DNA of 22,222 bases from DASZGI01 sp035938995 (lineage in GTDB: Bacteria; Actinomycetota; Actinomycetes; Streptomycetales; Catenulisporaceae): positions 1 through 22,222 of the forward strand of contig NZ_DASZGI010000322.1 in the NCBI RefSeq assembly GCF_035938995.1. Direction: 5' to 3'. Position 1 is the stretch's first letter; the number at the start of each line of letters is the position of its first letter. Shown piece after piece: positions 1 to 7,436 of the stretch. Below the pieces are notes generated by a model, which had not been told where the DNA came from, searched no databases, and saw only the letters and a list, made by a program, of their open reading frames with translations. The translations under genes and the position numbers were made by a program.

Positions 1-2006
1 TCGGTCTCGCTGGTCCAGTGCTCGACCCGCTCGGCCAGCTCCGGCGCCACGCCGCTGAGGTACTCGTGGATCTCCTTGTAGGCTTCGTCGCCCGAGACGA
101 TGAGCTTGGTGAAGTCCTCGTTGAAGATGTCCCGGATGACCCGGACGGTCAGGTCCGGCTCGCCGTAGAGCAGCGCGGGCGCGTTCGCGGTGCGCGAGCG
201 GCGCTCGATCTCCTCCCACTGGGCGACCAGCCGCTCGACGTCCTTGGCCAGCTCCTCCTCGCTCGCCCCCTCCGCGGCGGTGCGCACGATCACGCCGCCG
301 TCCTCGGGAACGACCTTCTTGAGGATCTGCTTGAGCCGGGTGCGCTCGTTGTCCGGCAGCTTGCGGCTGATGCCCATCATCGAGCCGCCCGGGATGTACA
401 CCAGGAAGCGGCCGGGCAGCGAGATCTGGCTGGTCAGCCGGGCGCCCTTGTGGCCGATCGGGTCCTTGGTGACCTGCACGAGCACCGGCTGGCCGGACTT
501 GAGCGCCGACTCGATCCGCTTGGGCTGCCCCTCGAGGCCGGCCGCGGCGAAGTTCACCTCGCCCGCGTACAGCACCGCGTTGCGGCCCTTGTTGATGTCG
601 ACGAACGCCGCCTCCATCGAGGGCAGCACGTTCTGCACCTTGCCGAGGTACACGTTTCCGACGTACGAGACCGAGGACTCGCGGTTGACGTAGTGCTCGA
701 CCAGCACGCCGTCCTCGAGCACCCCGATCTGGGTGCGGTTGGCGGACTGGCGCACGACCATCACCCGCTCCACCGACTCGCGGCGGGCCAGGAACTCGGC
801 CTCGGTGACGATCGGGGCGCGGCGGGACCGGGTGGCGCGCCCGTCCCGGCGGCGCTGCTGCTTGGCGGCCAGCCGGACCGAGCCGCGCACGCCCAGCACG
901 TCGTCACTGGTGCGCAGCGAGTCGGGCTCGGCTTGGCGGCCGGAGCGGCGCTCGCGCGGCTCGCGGATCTTGACCACCGTGTTCGGCGGGTCGTCGACGC
1001 TCGGTGTGCCGCCGGCCAGATCCTCGGCGGTCTGCCGACGGCGGCGGCGCCTGCGGCGGCGGCTGGAGCCTTCGCCGGCGCCGAGTTCTGTCTCGCCGTC
1101 CGCGTCGTCGTGGGCGGCTTCTTCTTCCGCGTCGTCATGGGTGACGGGCGGCTCGGCGGCGGGCGCGGCGACCTCCGCAGGCTGCCCGCGGCGCCGGCGA
1201 CGACGCCGCGACTCGCGCTCGGCGGTCGGAGCCTCCTCGGCGGCCGGTTGGAGCGCGGCGGCCGGCTTCTGCTCGTCGGCAGCGGGCTCGTCCGTCGTCG
1301 CGCCTTCGGTCGGCCTCGGCTTGCCTTGCGCGGCGGTCGCACGCGTGCGGGTGCGCCGGGCCGGCTCGGAGACGACAGGGGCCTGGAAGATCAGCGCTCC
1401 GGGGCGCAGCGCGGGCGGCTGCTGGACCGGCGCCACCTCGGCCTCGGTCTCCTCCGCCGCAGGTTCTTCTTCGTCCTCCTCGACGGCGGGCAGCTGGACG
1501 GGCGGCTCGGCGACGGTCTTGGCGGGCGCGCTCGCGCGCTTACGGGTCCGGCGCGGCTTAGCCGGAGCCGTCTCTTCTGCGGGCTCGGGCGCAGGCTCGG
1601 CTGCCTCGACAGGCGCCGCGGCGGTGGCACGGGTGCGCCGACGACGCGTGGTCGTCGGCGCGGCCTCCTCCGCTGCTGCCGATGTGCCCACGGCAGCAGC
1701 GGCCTTCTCCTCAGGCGCTGCTTCGTCGGCCGGCGCAGCAGCCGCAGTCACAGCGGTGACCTTCTTGGCCGCCGTCTTGCGGGTGCGCTTCGGCTTGGCC
1801 GGTGGCTCGGCCGCGGCGTCGGCTGCCGCAGCTTCAGCCTCAGTCGGCTTGCCGGCGGGCCGGCTCGCGGCGCGACGCCTGCGCGGCGCGGGCGAAGCGG
1901 TCTCGGCGGCCTCGTGAACGCTCCCGGCGGACATGTCGGCAGCGCTCAGTGTGTCTTCTGTGGGTTCCGGGCTTGTGCCGGAACCGTTGGGCTCGTGTTC
2001 GAGCAT
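1..2006 (-). CDS. rne: Ribonuclease E/G, N-terminal part (3' end beyond window)
   Basis: Endoribonuclease that starts mRNA decay and processes rRNA/tRNA. The gene reads leftward and is open to the left edge, giving about the first 668 residues. Residues 1 to about 400 are a low-complexity extension rich in Ala, Pro, Glu and Arg, with repeated RRTR-type basic patches and long Arg runs. An S1 RNA-binding domain begins near residue 446 (VGNVYLGKV at 449-457, then AAFVDINKGRNAVLY). The 5'-sensor/RNase H-like region follows (IGHKGARLTSQISLPGR). The DNase I-like domain with the catalytic Asp pair and the zinc-link Cys should lie outside the window. I chose the ATG at 2006 because a GGGAG sits about 10 nt upstream and the MLEHEPNGSG opening suits actinobacterial RNase E; an in-frame ATG at 1934 is the alternative. 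It lies 173 bp downstream of the TIGR03936 gene, the usual actinobacterial order. Confidence 0.93.
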   Translation of the reverse strand, partial: MLEHEPNGSGTSPEPTEDTLSAADMSAGSVHEAAETASPAPRRRRAASRPAGKPTEAEAAAADAAAEPPAKPKRTRKTAAKKVTAVTAAAAPADEAAPEEKAAAAVGTSAAAEEAAPTTTRRRRTRATAAAPVEAAEPAPEPAEETAPAKPRRTRKRASAPAKTVAEPPVQLPAVEEDEEEPAAEETEAEVAPVQQPPALRPGALIFQAPVVSEPARRTRTRATAAQGKPRPTEGATTDEPAADEQKPAAALQPAAEEAPTAERESRRRRRRRGQPAEVAAPAAEPPVTHDDAEEEAAHDDADGETELGAGEGSSRRRRRRRRRQTAEDLAGGTPSVDDPPNTVVKIREPRERRSGRQAEPDSLRTSDDVLGVRGSVRLAAKQQRRRDGRATRSRRAPIVTEAEFLARRESVERVMVVRQSANRTQIGVLEDGVLVEHYVNRESSVSYVGNVYLGKVQNVLPSMEAAFVDINKGRNAVLYAGEVNFAAAGLEGQPKRIESALKSGQPVLVQVTKDPIGHKGARLTSQISLPGRFLVYIPGGSMMGISRKLPDNERTRLKQILKKVVPEDGGVIVRTAAEGASEEELAKDVERLVAQWEEIERRSRTANAPALLYGEPDLTVRVIRDIFNEDFTKLIVSGDEAYKEIHEYLSGVAPELAERVEHWTSET

Positions 2007-2179
2007 TCGGGCGGTTCTCCCGTCGTGGCCCCCGGGCGCTCGGGCTGCCGCACCGCGTTCGGTGGGCGTCGGCGCCGCGCAGGGGCTCGTCGTACGCGTA
2101 AAAGTCAGGTGTGCCGGACCGGGCGTGTCGCCGAGTCGGGCCGTCGTGCGGGCCGCGCGGGGCGCGTTCCCGCGAGCAG

Positions 2180-3007
2180 TCATACCCCGGAATCGGGGCT
2201 TTCGATGCTCGCCGGCCCGGAATTCGCCGAAGCGCTCCGGTCAGGGGTCATCGGGTCGGCCACCGGCCACGCCCGCGACGGCTGGGCGAGCGGGCCCTGC
2301 GCCAGCCTGGTCACCCGTGGGGTGACCGGCGGCACGAGTCCGCCGACGGAGCCGAGTCCGGTCAGGACGTCATCGGGGCGGACGGCCGGAGTGGTGTGCC
2401 GGACGACCACTTGCAGTATCGCACAGGCAGACGAGCGGGTCTTGTGTCCACCTTTAGGCAGACCATCCTCCACAGTGAGTGACACAACGGCTGAACGGGC
2501 GTCAAAGCTCCGCATACCGGACTTGGTCAGCCGTTCCACCTCGACGGTCGCCGCCTCCAGGAAGGCGTCCACCGCCTTGGCGGCCTCGTCCGGTTGGACC
2601 TGCGGCAGTTCGATCCGCCAGACGGACGCCTCTAGGCGATCGACGAGCGACGCGGTGGCCGCCTCGACGATTTCCAGGATGTCCAGATCGGGCGGCAGCG
2701 CCGCGTCGAGTTCGGCGCGCAGCCGGTCTGGGTCGATCCGCTCGGCGACCCCGATCTCGACATACTCCGCTTCGCTCGCTGTACCGGTCGGCGCCGCCCC
2801 GGCCCAGGAGATGCGTGGGTGCGGGGAGAATCCGGCCGAGTACGCCATCGGCACCTGCGCCCGCCGCAGCGCTCGCTCGAATGCGCGCTGGATGTCGCGG
2901 TGGCTGGTGAAGCGCAGCCTGCCGCGTTTCGCATATCGGATCCGCAGACGCTGGACCACAGGTGGCGGGGGAGGGCCTTCGGGGGTGCGCTTGGACAGTT
3001 TTCTCAC
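2180..3007 (-). CDS. TIGR03936 / DUF2344 family protein (radical-SAM-associated)
   Basis: 275 residues, start GTG. The opening RLRIRYAKRGRLRFTSHRDI, the following AFERALRRAQVPMAYSAGF, and PHPRISWAGAAPTGTASEAE are the family signature. In actinobacteria this family sits directly upstream of rne and usually directly downstream of a larger B12-binding radical SAM protein (TIGR03960), with which it is thought to act; its reaction is not known. Here it is upstream of rne as expected, but no radical SAM gene precedes it: the next gene is an unrelated lipoprotein. The last ~70 residues (after LQVVVRHTTPAVRPDDVL) are Pro/Ser/Ala-rich and probably disordered. A GTG at 2959 gives a start closer to the family core, but it has no visible ribosome binding site. 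Confidence 0.88.
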   Translation of the reverse strand: MRKLSKRTPEGPPPPPVVQRLRIRYAKRGRLRFTSHRDIQRAFERALRRAQVPMAYSAGFSPHPRISWAGAAPTGTASEAEYVEIGVAERIDPDRLRAELDAALPPDLDILEIVEAATASLVDRLEASVWRIELPQVQPDEAAKAVDAFLEAATVEVERLTKSGMRSFDARSAVVSLTVEDGLPKGGHKTRSSACAILQVVVRHTTPAVRPDDVLTGLGSVGGLVPPVTPRVTRLAQGPLAQPSRAWPVADPMTPDRSASANSGPASIESPDSGV

Positions 3008-3112
3008 CGCTTCTGGATCGCTGCTTCGTCGTTGCCCAGGCGACTGTTACTTCTGCTTTAAGGGTACGGCGCGTCGGCGAGCGCCCGGGACCACCGCTGC
3101 GAGCGCCGGCCC

Positions 3113-3853
3113 TTAGTGCAGGTCGCGCAACCGCTGTGCCAGTGTCGCCGCGAGCGCCGACAGGTTGATCTCGTTGTCCGGGGAGCCCTGGAGATCGGAG
3201 TTGGTGACCACCGCGACCGCCGTGCCGACCCGCACCGCCGCGCCGTTCATGACCATCGTCTGGCCGCCGAGCACCACGTCGACGGTGAAGCCGATCGACT
3301 CGTCGCCGACTCGCGGCCCGGCGGTCATCTTCAGTGAGGCGCTCTCGCTCGCGCCGGTCGCGTCGGAGGCCTGGAAGGAGCTGCACCGGTTGAGCGCCGC
3401 GCCGAACTGGTTGGCGAACGTCGTCGCTTCCGTACTGTGGAACTCGAGCACCGTCTCGTCGAACTCGCCAAGGGCCGACGCCGGCGTATAGGCATCGCTG
3501 GCGTATGACGCCTCGCCGAAGCCGGTGTGGCCGATCGTGTTGAGGATCGTGTTGCAATTCGCCGAGCCGAGGTTGACGGTCGCGGCTGCGTCCGAGAGCG
3601 CCGCGCCGCTGTTCTGCGCGCTGGTCGGCTCTTCGCTGTAGTCGGATGGGAGATCCTTGCTGGCCAGCAGGACGCCCTTAAGCTGCGCGCCGTTCGGTAC
3701 GTCGTGCTGGGTGGAGACCGCTGTGGGCGTCGTAGCAGCCGCCCCTCCGCCGGTGCACGCCGCCAACGTCAGGATCGGCACTATAAGCAGCGCCGCGGCA
3801 CCTGATGCACGCGCTGCGCTGCGCGCCCGTCTCCGCAAAGCCATGCCGGGCAC
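3113..3853 (-). CDS. Secreted lipoprotein, possible sensor-type domain
   Basis: 246 residues. The N-terminus has Arg-rich residues 7-15, a hydrophobic core (AAALLIVPILTL) and the lipobox LAAC with the lipidated Cys at 33, followed by a Gly/Ala/Thr linker. The mature part has two further Cys, in SANCNTIL and NRCSSF, and a compact alpha/beta-looking sequence ending in LAATLAQRLRDLH. The layout (lipid anchor, one extracytoplasmic domain, two conserved Cys that could form a disulfide) resembles the PknH-type extracellular sensor domains of actinobacterial lipoproteins, but I cannot confirm the family. GTG at 3853 is preferred, because AGGG lies 6 nt upstream; ATG at 3844 is the alternative. The start lies 36 bp after the SDR stop on the same strand, so co-transcription is possible. 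Confidence 0.75.
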   Translation of the reverse strand: MPGMALRRRARSAARASGAAALLIVPILTLAACTGGGAAATTPTAVSTQHDVPNGAQLKGVLLASKDLPSDYSEEPTSAQNSGAALSDAAATVNLGSANCNTILNTIGHTGFGEASYASDAYTPASALGEFDETVLEFHSTEATTFANQFGAALNRCSSFQASDATGASESASLKMTAGPRVGDESIGFTVDVVLGGQTMVMNGAAVRVGTAVAVVTNSDLQGSPDNEINLSALAATLAQRLRDLH

Positions 3854-3889
3854 TTTAGCCCTAATTACTGAGCGGTAGGTAAGGCGTCG

Positions 3890-4852
3890 TCAGGGGTGCC
3901 CGTTCTCCGTGTCCTGCTTGCCAGCGGCCTGCTTCGGTGCGTTACACAGCGCCTCGTAGCCGACACCGGTAGCTTCCGCCGATGCAGACCACAGCCGTGC
4001 GGCCAGCTCGGGATCGCGTGCGGTTCGGCTCGGCGCGGCGCGACCCGGGGCCCCGCGCACGCCGAGGCGCGGACCGAAGTACTGGCCGCTCGCGGCGGCC
4101 GGGTGCGTGGCGGCGTACAGAGACGGCAGTGCGCCGTCCGCCGTCGACTGCGCGCCGAGGGCCGTGCTCGCCTGCGCGATCGGGCCGATCAGCTTGCGCT
4201 GCCCGATGCTGGCCCGCGCGACCAGCTCGGACCGGGTGAGTCCGGGGTGCACCGGGATCGAGCGCAGCGCCGTGCCGCAGGACCGGGCCAGCCGGTCGAG
4301 TTGAAGGGCGAACAGCAGGTTGGCCAGCTTCGACCGGCTGTACCCGACCCAGCGGGAACCGTGCGGCAGGGTCTTGAAGTCGACCGGCTCGGACAGCCCG
4401 CCGCCGTTCGCGCCGTGGTGCGCCAGCGACGACACCGTGACGACGCGCGGCGCCTCGGCGGCCAGCAGCAGCGGCAGCAGGCGGCCGGTCAGCGCGAAGT
4501 GGCCGAGGTGGTTCGTGCCCAGCTGCAACTCGAAGCCGTCCGCGGTGACGTCCGGCGGCGGCGCCATCACCCCCGCGTTGTTGACCAGGATGTCCAGGTG
4601 CCCGGCCCGGTCGGCGATCTCCTCGGCGGCGTCCTCGACCGAGTCCAGGCTGGCCAGATCGATGCGCACCAATTCCACGGAGGCGTCCGGGCTGCGGGCC
4701 AGGATCGCGTCGCGCGCGGCGGTGCCACGCTGTGTGGCGCGGAACCCGACGAAGGTGCGCGCGCCGCAGCGGGCCAGCTCACGGGCGGTCACCAGCCCGA
4801 TGCCCGCCGAGGCGCCGGTCACCAGCGCGACGCGGCCGTGCAGGTCGGGCAT
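3890..4852 (-). CDS. Short-chain dehydrogenase/reductase (retinol dehydrogenase-like)
   Basis: 320 residues. Classical SDR with the Rossmann motif TGASAGIG (12-19), NNAG (91-94), catalytic Ser around 142 (VTVSSLAHHG) and the YSRSK motif giving Tyr171 and Lys175. The arrangement SSLAHHG followed by WVGYSRSKLANLLF is typical of the retinol-dehydrogenase/protochlorophyllide-reductase-like subgroup, which reduces a carbonyl or alkene with NADPH; the substrate is unknown. FRA after the second strand suggests NADP preference. I start at ATG 4852 (MPDLHGRVALVTG), where the fold begins. The open frame extends to 4948, but those 32 residues look like non-coding translation. It is preceded by a long, comparatively AT-rich intergenic region with TTGCGCAA palindromes that may control it. 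Confidence 0.88.
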   Translation of the reverse strand: MPDLHGRVALVTGASAGIGLVTARELARCGARTFVGFRATQRGTAARDAILARSPDASVELVRIDLASLDSVEDAAEEIADRAGHLDILVNNAGVMAPPPDVTADGFELQLGTNHLGHFALTGRLLPLLLAAEAPRVVTVSSLAHHGANGGGLSEPVDFKTLPHGSRWVGYSRSKLANLLFALQLDRLARSCGTALRSIPVHPGLTRSELVARASIGQRKLIGPIAQASTALGAQSTADGALPSLYAATHPAAASGQYFGPRLGVRGAPGRAAPSRTARDPELAARLWSASAEATGVGYEALCNAPKQAAGKQDTENGHP

Positions 4853-4926
4853 GTCGGCGATCTGCCACCCCTTCCAATGCACCACGCTGAACAGTCTTGC
4901 GGAGGGCCAGCACCGCGTCCATGGCA

Positions 4927-4934
4927 TTGCGCAA
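4927..4934. promoter_or_regulatory. TTGCGCAA palindrome, putative operator copy 1
   Basis: Perfect 8-bp palindrome. A partial copy (GCGCAA, 4943-4948) lies 16 bp away. Same core as the palindrome at 5003-5014. It sits 75 bp upstream of the SDR start. Binding protein unknown. Confidence 0.4.
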
Positions 4935-5002
4935 ATAGCACCGCGCAATTGTTCAGAAGCGGTGCGAACTCTGCGTGATCAGATGCTGCTCAGGCAGGCA
5001 CG

Positions 5003-5014
5003 GTTTGCGCAAAC
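5003..5014. promoter_or_regulatory. GTTTGCGCAAAC palindrome, putative operator copy 2
   Basis: Perfect 12-bp palindrome in the SDR upstream region, sharing the TTGCGCAA core with 4927-4934 and the TGCGCAA element at 5064-5070. Repeated palindromic cores of this kind upstream of an oxidoreductase gene fit a TetR- or MarR-type repressor, but no regulator gene is adjacent, so this is inference. Confidence 0.45.
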
Positions 5015-5133
5015 GCCGGGGACGCGGCACCTAAGGGTAAGCGGCGAATTCGAACATATTGTCTGCGCAAGGCGGTCTGCGCCTAAAGCGTTTATTTCGT
5101 CGAGCGCGCTTTGACCATGGTGCCTGGCGGGCA

Positions 5134-5157
5134 CCGGGGAGGGGTCTACCTCCCCGG
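5134..5157 (-). terminator. Factor-independent hairpin after glutathione peroxidase gene
   Basis: Perfect 9-bp stem CCGGGGAGG / CCTCCCCGG with a 6-nt loop, 22 bp beyond the peroxidase stop codon on the minus strand. There is no T-tract, as is common for actinobacterial terminators. Confidence 0.75.
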
Positions 5158-5178
5158 CATGCACGCGTCCCGCTACAG

Positions 5179-5661
5179 CTACAGCAGCGCCTCGATCGCG
5201 GAGACGACTTCGGGCGCGTCCGGCTCGGTGCGCGGGTTGAACCGGGCGACCACGTTGCCCTCGCCGTCGAGCAGGAACTTCTCGAAGTTCCACCGGATGT
5301 CGCCGGTGTAGCCCTCGGCGTCGGCGGCCTTGACCAGTTCCTGGTACACCGGGTGCCGGTGCTCGCCGTTCACGTCGGTCTTCTCGAACAGCGGGAAGGT
5401 GACGCCGTAGGTGGTCGAGCAGAAGGTCTGGATTTCCTCGGCGGTGCCCGGCTCCTGGCCGCCGAACTGGTTCGACGGGAAGCCGACCACCGAGAAGCCG
5501 CGGCCCGCGTAGGCCTCATGCAGCTTCTCCAGCGCCGTGTACTGCGGAGTCAGCCCGCACTTCGAGGCCACGTTCACCACGAGCACGGCCTTGCCGGTGT
5601 GCTCGTCCAGGCTGGTCGCCTCGCCGTCCAGCGTGGTCAGCGGGATGTCCTTGATGCTCAT
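5179..5661 (-). CDS. Glutathione peroxidase-family peroxidase (2-Cys, thioredoxin-type)
   Basis: 160 residues, full length for the family. The thioredoxin-fold peroxidase carries the peroxidatic Cys35 in VNVASKCGLTPQY, the catalytic Gln65 in FPSNQFGGQEPG and the Trp124-Asn125 pair in RWNFEKFL. A second Cys at 81 (TFCSTTYGVTFPLF) is in the position of the resolving Cys of yeast, plant and insect homologues that use thioredoxin rather than glutathione. That suits an actinobacterium, which lacks glutathione and uses thioredoxin or mycothiol. The usual Cys of FPCNQF is Ser here. It probably detoxifies hydrogen peroxide and lipid or organic hydroperoxides in the cytosol. GGGAGG lies about 11 nt upstream of the ATG. 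It starts 41 bp after the M48 protease gene on the same strand, so the two may form an operon that ends at the hairpin at 5134-5157. Confidence 0.93.
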   Translation of the reverse strand: MSIKDIPLTTLDGEATSLDEHTGKAVLVVNVASKCGLTPQYTALEKLHEAYAGRGFSVVGFPSNQFGGQEPGTAEEIQTFCSTTYGVTFPLFEKTDVNGEHRHPVYQELVKAADAEGYTGDIRWNFEKFLLDGEGNVVARFNPRTEPDAPEVVSAIEALL

Positions 5662-5702
5662 CCGGGGTTGATCCTCCCAGTCGCGGGCGTGTTCGTCTGG
5701 TC

Positions 5703-6818
5703 CTACTCGTCAGAGTCTTCCGGCGAGGAGCCTTCGTCCGCGTCATTCTCCCCGGGCTCTCGGTCCTCTGGCCGTTGACCCCACCGCCGATACATAGCGC
5801 CGCCGATGCGGTCGCCGATTCCCGCCGCGTCCCGGGCGAACTCGCGCACCTTCGCCATAAGCGGGTCGCCGCTGTTCTTCACCGACTCTGCATAGGCGTC
5901 GGCCGCTTCCTTAGCGTCGTTCGTCGCCGAGGCGGTCGGATCGTCGCCGCGGCGCGGGTACTCCCCAGCCAGGACCCGGCTGTATCCGCCGGTCTCGATC
6001 CACCGGGTCAGCTCCAGCGCGCGCACCGACGGGAACGGATGCGTCTGCGGGCGCCTGGCGTCCAGGAGGAACGACAACTTGAGCAGCGAGTCCCCTATGT
6101 CGCCGCCCGACTCGTACTCGCGCGCCTGGTCCAGAAACGCCATCGGGTTCATCTCGTGCACGTGTGCGCCGCCGGCCATCTTCATCTGCGTGCGCACCGC
6201 GGCCTCAATGTCCTGCCCCACCAGCAGGCCGGCCCGGTCGCTGGACAGCTCCGCCTTCCGGAACCACTCCATCAGCGCGAGGATCAGCGCCCGGATACCC
6301 ATCTCGCCGCCGGGCAGCCAGCCGATCACCCCGCTCAGGTTCATCAGCCAGAGCAACATCGTGCGGTACACGGCGTGGCCTGAGAACGCGTGGCCCACCT
6401 CGTGACCGACGACGAACCGCAACTCCTCCTCGTCCAGCAGCTCCACCAGTCCGGTGGTCAGTACGATCATCGGCTTGTCCAGGCCGATGGTCATCGCGTT
6501 GACCCCGGGCGACTGCATGACGAACATGCCGGGCCGCTCCGGGATGTCGAGGATCTCGCAGGCGTCGGTCAGCAGGGTGTCCAGCCGGGGGAACTGCCGC
6601 TCGGACACCTGCACCGCGTTGGCCAGCAGGAGCAGGCGGATGCGCCGCCCGCCGATCAGTCCGCCGAGCTTGCGCAGCAGCAGGTCGAAGCCGTTCAGCT
6701 TGCGCAGCGCGGTGAGCGCGGCACGGTCGGCGGGGTGCTCGTAGGCCCGGGAGCTGATCTGCGGGAACCGCTTGCGGCTGCGGTCCGGCGCCCGGTCCTG
6801 GAGAGTTTCCTGAGACAT
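5703..6818 (-). CDS. M48-family zinc metalloprotease
   Basis: 371 residues. The zinc-binding motif HEVGH is at 139-143 within FVVGHEVGHAFSGHAVYR. The third ligand is probably Glu190 in AELSSDRAGLL, matching the ExxxD pattern of M48 (HtpX/Oma1-like) peptidases. A hydrophobic stretch follows the active site (TMLLWLMNLSGVIGWL, and MGIRALILALMEWF), so the protein probably associates with the membrane. The C-terminal ~60 residues are acidic and probably disordered. ATG 6818 is chosen because AAGGGG lies 6 nt upstream; the open frame runs on to 6923, but those residues look like leader sequence. It likely takes part in membrane-protein quality control. It is divergent from the microprotein gene at 6956 across a 137-bp region. 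Confidence 0.88.
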   Translation of the reverse strand: MSQETLQDRAPDRSRKRFPQISSRAYEHPADRAALTALRKLNGFDLLLRKLGGLIGGRRIRLLLLANAVQVSERQFPRLDTLLTDACEILDIPERPGMFVMQSPGVNAMTIGLDKPMIVLTTGLVELLDEEELRFVVGHEVGHAFSGHAVYRTMLLWLMNLSGVIGWLPGGEMGIRALILALMEWFRKAELSSDRAGLLVGQDIEAAVRTQMKMAGGAHVHEMNPMAFLDQAREYESGGDIGDSLLKLSFLLDARRPQTHPFPSVRALELTRWIETGGYSRVLAGEYPRRGDDPTASATNDAKEAADAYAESVKNSGDPLMAKVREFARDAAGIGDRIGGAMYRRWGQRPEDREPGENDADEGSSPEDSDE

Positions 6819-6955
6819 CGGTGCCCCTTCACGGCGGTGCGGGACCAGCCCCGCTCCGCTCACAGTACCGACCCGGCGTCTGGCGTGGCGTGCTGCGCCG
6901 CGTATCGTCGTGAGGACCGACACGCAGCACTCGCAGTACAGGACGGACCTTTCCC

Positions 6956-7132
6956 ATGCACTCGACCGCCATGGCTCTGCATCAGGCCTACCTGGCCGTG
7001 AACGCCCCGGACACCACGCCCCCGGGCATCTTCCTGCGCCTGTACATCTTCGGCGGCCTCGCGGTCGTCGTGCTGATCGCCTGGCTGGTTCTGCGCGGGT
7101 ACCGCGACACGGGCGACAAGAACCGCAAGTAA
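6956..7132 (+). CDS. Small single-span membrane protein (58 aa)
   Basis: ATG at 6956, TAA ending 7132. 58 residues with one predicted transmembrane helix at about 27-47 (LRLYIFGGLAVVVLIAWLVL) and a basic tail ending GDKNRK, which predicts N-outside, C-inside topology. Family not recognised. It is followed 97 bp later by a second microprotein of the same layout and then by nadD. It lies divergent to the M48 protease, and a small membrane partner for that protease is one possibility but pure inference. No strong ribosome binding site is visible (AGGACGGACC is the nearest purine run). Confidence 0.6.
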   Translation: MHSTAMALHQAYLAVNAPDTTPPGIFLRLYIFGGLAVVVLIAWLVLRGYRDTGDKNRK

Positions 7133-7169
7133 CGCACCCTGCGCGCTTCCCGCGCGCACCGGCGCCCTA

Positions 7170-7197
7170 ATATTTGTGCCGACATATTTGTGCCGAC
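7170..7197. repeat. Perfect 14-bp tandem duplication
   Basis: ATATTTGTGCCGAC occurs twice in direct succession (7170-7183 and 7184-7197) between the two microprotein genes. It is unusually AT-rich for this genome and lies 33 bp before the 44-aa gene, so it may carry a duplicated promoter or binding element. Confidence 0.85.
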
Positions 7198-7229
7198 TCA
7201 CCGCTCCCTCGCGAGAAACGAGCGTCTCC

Positions 7230-7364
7230 ATGCACCTGCTGCACGTCGTGGCCGAAGGCGAAGGCCGGTACTCGGGCATCAATCCCACGCTCAACGCCAT
7301 CGTCGTGATGGCGATCTTCATCGTGCTGCTGTTCCTGGTCACCCGGCTCAATCGAGACAAGTAG
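7230..7364 (+). CDS. Small single-span membrane protein (44 aa)
   Basis: 44 residues from ATG 7230 (MHLLHVVAEGEG) to the stop at 7364, with one hydrophobic helix at about 22-39 (AIVVMAIFIVLLFLVTRL) and a short basic tail RLNRDK. An earlier in-frame GTG at 7176 lies inside the 14-bp tandem repeat and would add 18 residues without membrane character, so I prefer 7230. A similar tiny protein upstream of nadD fits what I know of Streptomyces-type genomes, but I have no function for it. nadD starts 72 bp later on the same strand. Confidence 0.6.
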   Translation: MHLLHVVAEGEGRYSGINPTLNAIVVMAIFIVLLFLVTRLNRDK

Positions 7365-7436
7365 ACCGTCACTGAATAGGACGAACAGCCCAAGCCCTGG
7401 TGTGGCCCCGGGGCGGGCCAGGTAGGGTCGGTGCGC

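Larger units (their letters stand above)
4853..5178. other. 326-bp intergenic region between SDR and glutathione peroxidase genes
   Basis: No credible gene. It holds a GC-rich terminator hairpin near the peroxidase stop, several copies of a TGCGCAA element (listed separately) and a stretch around 5045-5105 that is much richer in A and T than its surroundings. It is the likely promoter/leader region of the leftward SDR gene. Confidence 0.6.

Noticed and set aside
2185..2198. CCCCG-GAAT-CGGGG hairpin at the end of the TIGR03936 gene
   Set aside because: Only 5 bp, lies within the coding end, and rne follows on the same strand; expected by chance at this GC content.
18..3116. 1032-aa plus-strand reading frame
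   Set aside because: It is the antisense shadow of rne and the TIGR03936 gene, with low-complexity Arg/Gly/Leu content typical of GC-rich shadows; the minus strand carries clear family motifs.
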